Shown here piece after piece: positions 1 through 5,060 of a DNA stretch of 8,341 nucleotides. The stretch comes from an uncultured Pirellulales bacterium (GTDB lineage: Bacteria > Planctomycetota > Planctomycetia > Pirellulales > Lacipirellulaceae). Where the stretch lies: assembly GCA_947258835.1 (NCBI GenBank), contig CAMYJY010000082.1:1-8341 (forward strand). Reading direction: 5' to 3'. A program made the translations under genes and the position numbers. Within the stretch, counting starts at the first letter, position 1, and every line of letters begins with the position of its first letter. The notes beneath the pieces are model-generated. The model worked only from the letters and a program-made list of their open reading frames with translations, was not told where the DNA came from and did not search any database.

Positions 1-42
1 CCCAAATCCGCAGTCCCAAATCCGCAGTCCCAAATCCGCAGT
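1..42. repeat. 14-bp tandem repeat, three exact copies
   Basis: The unit CCCAAATCCGCAGT occurs three times head to tail with no mismatch (1-14, 15-28, 29-42). The array starts at the window edge, so more copies may lie outside. On the minus strand it begins about 10 bases past the 3' end of tRNA-Tyr, so it would lie in the tRNA trailer. There are no unique spacers, so this is a simple tandem repeat and not CRISPR. Confidence 0.9.
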
Positions 43-51
43 CATCCACAA

Positions 52-133
52 TGGGGGGTGCAGGATTCGAACCTGCGAAGGCAGAGCCAGCAGATTTACA
101 GTCTGCCCCGTTTGACCGCTTCGGTAACCCCCC
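52..133 (-). tRNA. tRNA-Tyr (anticodon GTA)
   Basis: Read on the minus strand this folds as a class II tRNA of 82 nt. The acceptor stem GGGGGGT pairs with ACCCCCC over 7 bp, with discriminator A at 52. The anticodon stem GCAGA/TCTGC encloses the loop CTGTAAA, with anticodon GTA at 99-97. A long variable arm of about 13 nt follows, as expected for bacterial tRNA-Tyr. The T arm GCAGG/CCTGC carries the loop TTCGAAT. The 3' CCA is not encoded. It lies 189 bp downstream of tRNA-Thr on the same strand and is probably co-transcribed with it. Thr-Tyr tRNA neighbours upstream of tuf are common in bacteria, but whether tuf lies to the left cannot be seen. Confidence 0.95.
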
Positions 134-250
134 GGCCTTACCTGATCGCTTGTACCATGTTTTTGTCGTTGCCTACACGTCCCCCAACGTTTTCCGCTGC
201 CATCTTTCTCGGCCGCTGGACACCTCCAGGGCCGTTCTGGGATAAGCCCT

Positions 251-270
251 CTGCCCCTACCACAGGGCAG
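251..270. other. Small hairpin between the two tRNA genes
   Basis: CTGCCC (251-256) and GGGCAG (265-270) form a perfect 6-bp stem around an 8-nt loop. The octamer ACCACAGG in the loop and 3' arm (259-266) recurs at 277-284. The hairpin lies in the spacer of the presumed tRNA-Thr to tRNA-Tyr precursor. It has no following T-run on the minus strand, so it is not a terminator. It could be a processing structure or chance. Confidence 0.3.
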
Positions 271-322
271 TGAACCACCACAGGACAACTGGCCTGAAAC
301 GTAGCGATCCAAAACTGACGAG

Positions 323-395
323 AGCTAGCGGAGGGACTTGAACCCACAACCTGCTGATTACAAATCAGCTGCTCTGCCAATTGAGCTACGCTAGC
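323..395 (-). tRNA. tRNA-Thr (anticodon TGT)
   Basis: On the minus strand this is a complete 73-nt cloverleaf. The acceptor GCTAGCG pairs with CGCTAGC and the discriminator is T at 323. The D stem is GCTC/GAGC with GG in the loop. The anticodon stem GCTGA/TCAGC encloses TTTGTAA, with anticodon TGT at 362-360. The T loop is TTCAAGT. The T stem is GTGGG/CCCTC, which leaves a T-T mismatch at the second pair (positions 50-64); everything else pairs. The 3' CCA is not encoded. It is the first gene after the promoter at 426-453 and precedes tRNA-Tyr. Confidence 0.95.
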
Positions 396-425
396 CTGGC
401 CAGGGTAAACTCGTGCGAATCAACT

Positions 426-453
426 AATATAACGTTGTCTGCCAGAGTGACAA
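426..453 (-). promoter_or_regulatory. Probable sigma-70-type promoter of the tRNA-Thr/tRNA-Tyr unit
   Basis: On the minus strand TTGTCA (453-448; 5 of 6 to TTGACA) is followed after 16 bp by TATATT (431-426; 5 of 6 to TATAAT). Initiation about 7 nt beyond the -10 box would leave a leader of roughly 25 nt before the 5' end of tRNA-Thr at 395. A 6-bp inverted repeat, AGCCTG (461-466) and CAGGCT (474-479), lies just upstream of the -35 box and could be an operator or chance. No transcript data support this; the call rests on motif and position. Confidence 0.6.
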
Positions 454-479
454 GGCGGAAAGCCTGGAAATTTCAGGCT

Positions 480-723
480 GGCAGCAAAGTCTAGGGGATC
501 CGGCATATTTTCCTGGGGGATGGCATGGCTGTGGGGAATCCAGTGGCCCAGGCCAGAAATAAGCCAGACCGCGGGGGGTGGCTACCCGGGCCCGGCCGGC
601 GGTTGGAGAGGTGAAATTGGCAGATTTCGCCCAGATTCACTGCTGCTGAGGATGAACCACAGCCGGTGGACAGACCGATGCCGGAGCTAGCGAGTCGTAG
701 ACTGGGGCAGATTTGCCCTCCGT
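480..723. other. Gene-free stretch between the tRNA promoter and the palindromic repeats
   Basis: I see no convincing coding sequence on either strand. The longest open frame, on the minus strand, has no ribosome site and a composition unlike a protein. I looked for the conserved cores of RNase P RNA, tmRNA and SRP RNA and did not recognise any. A very GC-rich patch with the palindrome CCGGGCCCGG sits at 586-595. Nothing further can be supported. Confidence 0.5.
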
Positions 724-845
724 GGGGTGGCATCGGTTGGCGAAGCCTACCGATGTGACGCAGTCACAAGAGGTTTCTAGGGAAATTTAAAACAACCTCT
801 GGCGGCTGCGCCGCCCAGGTAGGCTGCGCCAACCTGGGCTACCCC
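724..845. repeat. Pair of inverted double-hairpin repeats (REP/BIME-like)
   Basis: Copy A (plus, 731-775) and copy B (minus, 838-794) face each other across an 18-bp spacer (776-793). Each begins with a hairpin of a 7-bp outer stem, a symmetric T-T mismatch, and a GGC/GCC inner stem with a 3-nt loop. In A the outer arms are CATCGGT and ACCGATG; in B they are CCCAGGT and ACCTGGG. A second 6-bp hairpin with loop GCA overlaps the first by 2 nt (TGTGAC/GTCACA in A, GGCGGC/GCCGCC in B), and AGAGGTT follows in both. The copies differ at 12 of 38 structured positions. Eleven of these are in stems and all keep pairing. GTAG (842-839) precedes B and GTGG (727-730) precedes A, like the tetranucleotide at the foot of REP sequences mobilised by TnpA-REP/RAYT transposases. 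That link is inference; no transposase gene is in the window. Confidence 0.75.
785..838 (-). terminator. Possible terminator of the sigma-factor gene (overlaps repeat copy B)
   Basis: The sigma gene stops at 890 and its transcript would run into copy B about 50 nt later. The second, very GC-rich hairpin GGCGGC/GCCGCC (815-801) is followed on the minus strand by AGAGGTT and then GTTTTAAATTT. The T-rich tract is imperfect and starts 7 nt after the stem, so this is a weak intrinsic terminator at best. It may simply be a consequence of the repeat element. Confidence 0.4.
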
Positions 846-889
846 CTTCGCCCCCCAGCCTACGCATCAGCGGCCCGGCCGCTCTCCGT

Positions 890-2554
890 TCAGATTTCCA
901 GGGCAATTTTCTCCTCTTGGGCGGCGACCCGCAGCTTATGCAGGGCTCGGGCCTCAATTTGCCGGATCCGCTCCTTGGTCACCCCCAATTCGGCACCGAC
1001 CTCCTTCAGGGTGCGTGGTTCCTGGGAATAATCCAAGCCAAATCGGCCCACGATGATCTGCCGCTCTCGATCGTCCAGTTTTTCCAAGACCCGCTGGATT
1101 TTGACCGTACGATCTTGCTGCAAGCTCTGCTCCAGGGTGGGATTGCCCCGATGCTCCTGGGTCAGATCGAAGACTTCGTCGTGGCTGGTACGGAAGCGGT
1201 CGCGCTGCCGATACTCCCCGGGGATCGTACGGGCGTAATTTTTGATGATCGCCCAGCTGGCATAGGTGCTGAACTTGTTGCCCCGGGCAAAATCAAATTT
1301 CTCGATGGCCCGCAACAGGGACAAGTTGCCATCGCTAACCAGTTCGAAAAAGTTGTGATCTGGCGCGACATGCCGCTTGGCAATCGACACGACCAGCCTC
1401 AAATTGCACCGCGCAATCTTATTCTTGGTCTCCACGATTCTCTCGTAAAGTTCCTCGATCTGGTCCATCAAGGCCGACTTCGGGTTTCCATAGTCGAGCT
1501 GATCCCGCAATTTGACCGCCTGGTATTTGAGAAAATTGTAGGATCGGAAGAGATGCTGTTCTTGCTCCTTGGTCAGCAGGGGGATTTCGTAGAGGCTGGC
1601 CAAGTAGGGGGGCAGCCCTTCCGGGCGTTTGGGCTTGCGGGTGGACGAGTCGCTCGCAGGCAGTGGGCCCAAGCAAGCTTCCGCAGCGCCTTTGCGGGAA
1701 AACCGTGGATTATCAATGTATTCCAGGGGCAGCTCCGCGATGTGCTCACCCCGCAGCTGATTGATGGTACGATAAATCGTGGTCTTCGTACGACGGTAGT
1801 CACGGCACAACTTGTCGACGGACAGGCCTCTGCGGTACCCACGAAATATATTAGCTTTTTGGGTCTCCGTCAGCGGCCCGGTCTCAGTCGGAAATACCGC
1901 CTGCTCCGGGTTTTCCCTGTCGTGCTGACGCAGTGCCGTGCGAATGGTTTCCACGCTGCGGCCGGTGCGTTCCGCCAAGTGGCGGGCAATCTCCGCCAGC
2001 CCCCTGCCGGACCGTGCCATGAAGCGCGCCCGATGCACGTACTCTTCCCGCTGCTGCTCGGTCACTTGGCTAAAGCGCGCACCACGTTCCACCCGGTCGG
2101 CATGCTGTCTCACAAACCGGTCGACGCTGCTACGGAAGAAAACGACTCGCTTGCGGCCCTTCACAAAGAGCCGACGGCTCACCAGGCCAATCTTACGCCA
2201 GCGTGAAATCGTCTTGGTGGAGACGTTGAATTCGGCTGCCAACTGCTCCACCGTGTAGATCTGCTCGCCTAGGTCGGCAGCGTTTAAGTTCGCGGCGCTG
2301 GATAGCTCCTCGATCAAGATCCGCAGATCATGCTGCAACTGCTGGCCTGAAATCTTGCGATTCCCTGCCTCCGGCAGGGGTTCGCCGAGAATCTCGGCCA
2401 CTACCTGAGCTGCAGTATAATTGCGTTGCGGCTCCAGACCGACAAGCACCCGCTCCGCACTCTCGCTCTGCCGCAACAGTGCCTCCCGGGAGGCAAGCTG
2501 GCGCTGACGCTCACTGAGCCAACGGATGACTGGGTTGTGGTAGTTTGTCTGCAT
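890..2554 (-). CDS. Sigma-70-family RNA polymerase sigma factor with N-terminal helix-turn-helix extension
   Basis: 554 aa; it directs core RNA polymerase to promoters. The ATG at 2554 is preceded by GAGG six bases upstream, and the stop is TGA at 892-890. The N-terminal ~270 residues are not sigma-like. They hold a MerR/excisionase-style helix-turn-helix (about 99-150, with VSTKTISRWRKIGL) and two further probable ones (about 183-212 and 242-268, with KTTIYRTINQLR). Sigma region 1.2 is near 314-350, region 2 near 372-447 (NLRLVVSIAKRHV, then KFDFARGNKFSTYASWAII), and region 4 near 487-545, ending in the motif VTKERIRQIEARALHKLR. Only about 40 residues separate regions 2 and 4, so region 3 appears absent or much reduced. 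In region 2.4 the RpoD residues Gln and Thr that read the -12 base (WWIRQAIT in E. coli) are replaced (WAIIKNYA). Family membership is secure. It is probably an alternative, not the housekeeping, sigma; its regulon is unknown. It is divergent from the gene at 2954. Confidence 0.93.
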   Translation of the reverse strand: MQTNYHNPVIRWLSERQRQLASREALLRQSESAERVLVGLEPQRNYTAAQVVAEILGEPLPEAGNRKISGQQLQHDLRILIEELSSAANLNAADLGEQIYTVEQLAAEFNVSTKTISRWRKIGLVSRRLFVKGRKRVVFFRSSVDRFVRQHADRVERGARFSQVTEQQREEYVHRARFMARSGRGLAEIARHLAERTGRSVETIRTALRQHDRENPEQAVFPTETGPLTETQKANIFRGYRRGLSVDKLCRDYRRTKTTIYRTINQLRGEHIAELPLEYIDNPRFSRKGAAEACLGPLPASDSSTRKPKRPEGLPPYLASLYEIPLLTKEQEQHLFRSYNFLKYQAVKLRDQLDYGNPKSALMDQIEELYERIVETKNKIARCNLRLVVSIAKRHVAPDHNFFELVSDGNLSLLRAIEKFDFARGNKFSTYASWAIIKNYARTIPGEYRQRDRFRTSHDEVFDLTQEHRGNPTLEQSLQQDRTVKIQRVLEKLDDRERQIIVGRFGLDYSQEPRTLKEVGAELGVTKERIRQIEARALHKLRVAAQEEKIALEI

Positions 2555-2953
2555 GGTTTACCTCTGCCAGGACTGACAAGATGGCACTGCTAGCCATTTT
2601 CTCGCCTACTGGTTGTACGCAAAATAGCGGTAATAGGTCGAGAGAAGGTTTGTGCGGAGGTATTTTGGCAACACCTGAAAAGCAGAAAAAATGACGTAAA
2701 CAACTACCATCAAATGATTTAAATATTTTCTCCAATTTCCCGAAAACTCCAGTGTCTCCCGGAAAATTGGTCCGCCAACTTGGGGGAATGGGTGATCCAG
2801 GGACTCTGCACACCCTCGTTGAAGCGGACCTACATGGCTTCCTGCTGTTTTACGCCAAGAGAACAGCCTGTTTTTTCCGAAAATGCTATTACAGCTTCCC
2901 TGCCGGTTCGGTGCCCGCCGCGCCCCAGTAACCAGTAAAATGGATCAATCGAC
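2555..2953. promoter_or_regulatory. Divergent intergenic region between the sigma gene and the secreted-protein gene
   Basis: About 400 bp without a credible gene, which should hold the promoters of both flanking genes. It is more AT-rich than its surroundings around 2685-2730. I could not find a convincing -35/-10 pair for the sigma gene. For the rightward gene, TGCTATTAC at 2884-2892 resembles an extended -10 but lacks a good -35. An imperfect inverted repeat, CCAATTT (2732-2738) with AAATTGG (2764-2770), extends by two more pairs across a one-base bulge and could be an operator. Protein-like open frames here overlap the sigma start in another frame and look spurious. Confidence 0.45.
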
Positions 2954-4300
2954 ATGACACGCTACGCTCTTTCATGCCTCTGCGCCTGGCTCTGGGCGGT
3001 CCCTACCCTGACGGCCGAGACCCCCACCTACCTGCTCCAAACGGAACTGGAAGCCGGTGACGGCTGGCAGGCCTTGATCGAACTGGAAGTCGGGGGCCAG
3101 CTGTTGGTACCAGCAGAAGCTGGCCCCACAAAACTTCCCCTCTCCGTATCGGGAAAGCTCCAGTACGAAGAGCGGTTGCTCTCCTGGTCGGAGAGCGGGG
3201 TCGCCCGTTCGCTGCGTTACTACGATCAGGCACGGGCCAAGATCCAGATCGAGGACGGGGGTCTCCAGCGCACCCTCCCCGCCACGGCACGGACTGTGAT
3301 CGCGGAGATCCGCGACCGGCACTCCGCCCTCAATGGACTGGAGCATTTGCTCACCCGGGAACAAATGGATTTACTCCAGGTGGTGGGCAACACGCTGGCC
3401 CTGCAGCGTTTGATACCGGGGCGGAGTTTCGCTACGGGCGACAGCTGGAGTCACCCGCCGGAAGCCATCGGGCCGCTGTTGGGGCTGGATTACGTGGCCG
3501 TGTGCGAGGTGCAAAGTGTGGTGCTAGGGGCCACACGGCAACAGGTTCAAATTCGCCTGTCAGGTACGGTGCACGGAACCATCGATGGCGCGCCTACGGA
3601 GTTTGACTTACGCGGCGCGTATCTCTTCCATCAGGGCCTAAAACGAATTACGAAGTTCAATCTAGCCCTGCAAGAGCGGCGCACGGCCGGCGCGGTCGTA
3701 CCGGGCGTGGATGTCGTGGCCAAAGTCTCCATCCGGCTGCAACCCCTCCCGGCCACCAGTCACTTGCAAGCAAAGCAAGTCGAGCTGGCCAGCGCGGTCC
3801 CGGCACACGTGAAACGCGACCTGTTGCTGGACACCCCCTCCTTCCGCTTACAACACGACAAGGCCTGGTATGTGACGGCCGACCAGGGGGACATGGTGTC
3901 CTTGCGTTATCTGCACGACGGCGATTTGGTCGCTCATTGCAATTTGACGACGCTGCCCCCGCGGAGTGCGGATCGTGGCACCACTCTGGACCAATTTGAA
4001 CGCGAGGTACGCACCGCGCTGGATGGTGAGCTGGAAAAGGTCACGGCCGCCAGCCAGTGGACCACCCCCCTGGGCAATCACTGCTTAGGCATCGTGGCGG
4101 TCGGCCAGGTCCAGGACGTGCCCATGCAGTGGCGCTATTACCTGATTCAGGCCGACGGTTTGCCGCGGGTGTCCCTGGCCGTTACCCTCGCGCAGGCGGC
4201 CCTGCCGCAATTTCGCGGTGCGGAACGGCAATTGGTCAACTCGCTCGAGCTAAAGCCGGCCACGGCCGCCGCCAAACAACCGGTCACGGCGGTGCGTTAA
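2954..4300 (+). CDS. Secreted protein of unknown function (448 aa)
   Basis: I do not recognise the family. The first ~21 residues form a signal peptide: a short basic start (MTR), a hydrophobic stretch through AWLWAVPTL, and a likely signal peptidase I site after TLTA, so the mature protein should be exported. Residues ~22-265 alternate short beta-like stretches and include a GDSW motif (162-165). After a linker, residues ~293-436 could be a separate alpha/beta domain, from SFRLQHDKAWYV through WRYYLIQADGLPRVSLAVTL to a closing FRGAERQLVNSL helix. This pattern recalls the Mog1/PsbP/DUF1795-type fold, but that is only an impression. The C-terminus is low-complexity, rich in Ala and Pro. No transmembrane helix or catalytic motif is evident beyond the signal. 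The ATG at 2954 has no clear Shine-Dalgarno sequence; it is chosen because it gives a clean signal peptide. The gene is transcribed away from the sigma gene and stands alone. Confidence 0.82.
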   Translation: MTRYALSCLCAWLWAVPTLTAETPTYLLQTELEAGDGWQALIELEVGGQLLVPAEAGPTKLPLSVSGKLQYEERLLSWSESGVARSLRYYDQARAKIQIEDGGLQRTLPATARTVIAEIRDRHSALNGLEHLLTREQMDLLQVVGNTLALQRLIPGRSFATGDSWSHPPEAIGPLLGLDYVAVCEVQSVVLGATRQQVQIRLSGTVHGTIDGAPTEFDLRGAYLFHQGLKRITKFNLALQERRTAGAVVPGVDVVAKVSIRLQPLPATSHLQAKQVELASAVPAHVKRDLLLDTPSFRLQHDKAWYVTADQGDMVSLRYLHDGDLVAHCNLTTLPPRSADRGTTLDQFEREVRTALDGELEKVTAASQWTTPLGNHCLGIVAVGQVQDVPMQWRYYLIQADGLPRVSLAVTLAQAALPQFRGAERQLVNSLELKPATAAAKQPVTAVR

Positions 4301-4368
4301 ACACCCCACCTGAGCAGTATGTGTCGATAACTTTGGGACACCTTTCCCACCTCGATCGTGAGGCAATC

Positions 4369-4413
4369 CGCATAGCGAGCGAGAGAGAGAGCAAGTTCAA
4401 CGCACGCTATGCG
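4369..4413. repeat. 9-bp inverted repeat in the leader of the 164-aa gene
   Basis: CGCATAGCG (4369-4377) and CGCTATGCG (4405-4413) are perfectly complementary across a 27-nt loop that contains a GA-rich run (GAGAGAGAGA at 4381-4390). The structure ends about 20 nt before the AGGA ribosome site of the next gene, so it could be an operator or a leader hairpin. An in-frame ATG (4409) falls within the right arm. Confidence 0.45.
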
Positions 4414-4444
4414 ACTCACCCCACACGCAACTAGGAATCCACCG

Positions 4445-4939
4445 ATGTCCGATAAGGAGATGAGCCGACAGCAACTCCTCGCTGCTGAGATATTTGGATA
4501 CAGCTACGCCAACTACATCAACCACCTCGACATTGGAAACGTCCGTTTCGACTCAATGATGCCACAGGACGCCGCAACACTCGAACAAGCTGTTACTGAA
4601 AACTGGGATCTCGAACGCGTCGCGCGGGCACTTGATGTTGATACGGATAATGCGGCTGCATTGGTCAACGCGGCGCGTGACGCGATAGATGTTGTTGACG
4701 CCGAGAATCCGGCCGAGGCGTTTCGTAATTCCGTGCGGCAACTTCTACGGCGCGCTGCAACCGAGGGCCTCGATTCCGACGAGGCAATTGAACAGCTAGT
4801 AATTCAAATCTGCTATCGAGTATCTGATCTGTCCTGCCTACTCAAACGCGATGGCAATCAGCTTTCCCGCTATTCTCGTCACTTCAGACGGGAACCTAAC
4901 CATGAATATTACGATGGATACTTTGACGAAGAAGACTAA
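4445..4939 (+). CDS. Small acidic protein of unknown function (164 aa)
   Basis: I do not recognise the family. The start at ATG 4445 is preferred because AGGA (4433-4436) lies 8 bases upstream. The in-frame ATG at 4409 would add 12 residues encoded within a palindrome and has no ribosome site. The protein appears mainly helical and soluble, with no signal peptide or membrane segment. It opens with a polar helix (KEMSRQQLLAAEIFGYSYAN). A central segment (about 46-80, with NWDLERVARALDVDTDNAAALVNAA) could be a small helical or helix-turn-helix-like module. A second helical part (about 88-135) follows, and the tail is rich in Tyr, Asp and Glu (HEYYDGYFDEED). Codon use is less GC-biased than in the neighbours, with ATA, TTT and GTT codons present, which might hint at a different origin. 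It lies 144 bp after the secreted-protein gene and converges on the SNF2 gene. Confidence 0.72.
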   Translation: MSDKEMSRQQLLAAEIFGYSYANYINHLDIGNVRFDSMMPQDAATLEQAVTENWDLERVARALDVDTDNAAALVNAARDAIDVVDAENPAEAFRNSVRQLLRRAATEGLDSDEAIEQLVIQICYRVSDLSCLLKRDGNQLSRYSRHFRREPNHEYYDGYFDEED

Positions 4940-5037
4940 TTCAAACAACAAACGCCTCACAAGACGATACACGCTGAGTCGTCGAAAACGCTAATCGTTC
5001 TGTCTATCCTGCAACCACACGCGTTCTTGAGCGCGCT

Positions 5038-5060
5038 AAAAAGGTTCCTGACACCTTTTT
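5038..5060. terminator. Stem-loop between convergent genes; probable bidirectional terminator
   Basis: AAAAAGGT (5038-5045) pairs with ACCTTTTT (5053-5060) around the 7-nt loop TCCTGAC. On the plus strand the stem is followed by a seven-T run (5056-5062), about 100 bp after the 164-aa gene. On the minus strand it directly abuts the SNF2 stop codon (5063-5061) and supplies five T residues. The stem has only three G-C pairs, so termination strength is doubtful. One frame reads KKVPDTFF, a peptide I recall from many spurious planctomycete open frames, which suggests a dispersed repeat; this is unverified memory. Confidence 0.55.

Noticed and set aside
1..42. Possible CRISPR array
   Set aside because: Repeats are only 14 bp and contiguous, without unique spacers, and no cas gene is present.
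51..245. Plus-strand open frame beginning MGGAGFEPAKAEP
   Set aside because: It is the antisense translation of tRNA-Tyr, a well-known artefact peptide, with no further protein-like sequence.
138..380. Minus-strand 80-aa open frame running through tRNA-Thr
   Set aside because: It starts inside the tRNA region and has no ribosome site or recognisable protein features.
480..723. Possible structural RNA (RNase P, tmRNA, SRP or 6S RNA)
   Set aside because: None of the conserved core sequences could be recognised on either strand.
491..733. Minus-strand 80-aa open frame in the left intergenic region
   Set aside because: No ribosome site, atypical composition, and its upstream end runs into the palindromic repeat.
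917..2206. 429-aa plus-strand open frame opposite the sigma gene
   Set aside because: It is an antisense shadow kept open by GC-biased codons of the sigma gene; the minus-strand frame has unmistakable sigma motifs.
2511..2813. Minus-strand 100-aa open frame upstream of the sigma gene
   Set aside because: It overlaps the sigma start in another frame, has no recognisable motifs, and the sigma ATG at 2554 has its own ribosome site.
4329..4350. Possible second copy of the 5038-5060 stem-loop, sharing GACACCTTT
   Set aside because: Only nine bases match and the complementary arm is missing, so it does not form the stem.
4057..4434. Plus-strand 125-aa open frame spanning the end of the secreted-protein gene
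   Set aside because: Out-of-frame overlap with a better-supported gene; it reads through the leader palindrome and shows low-complexity composition.
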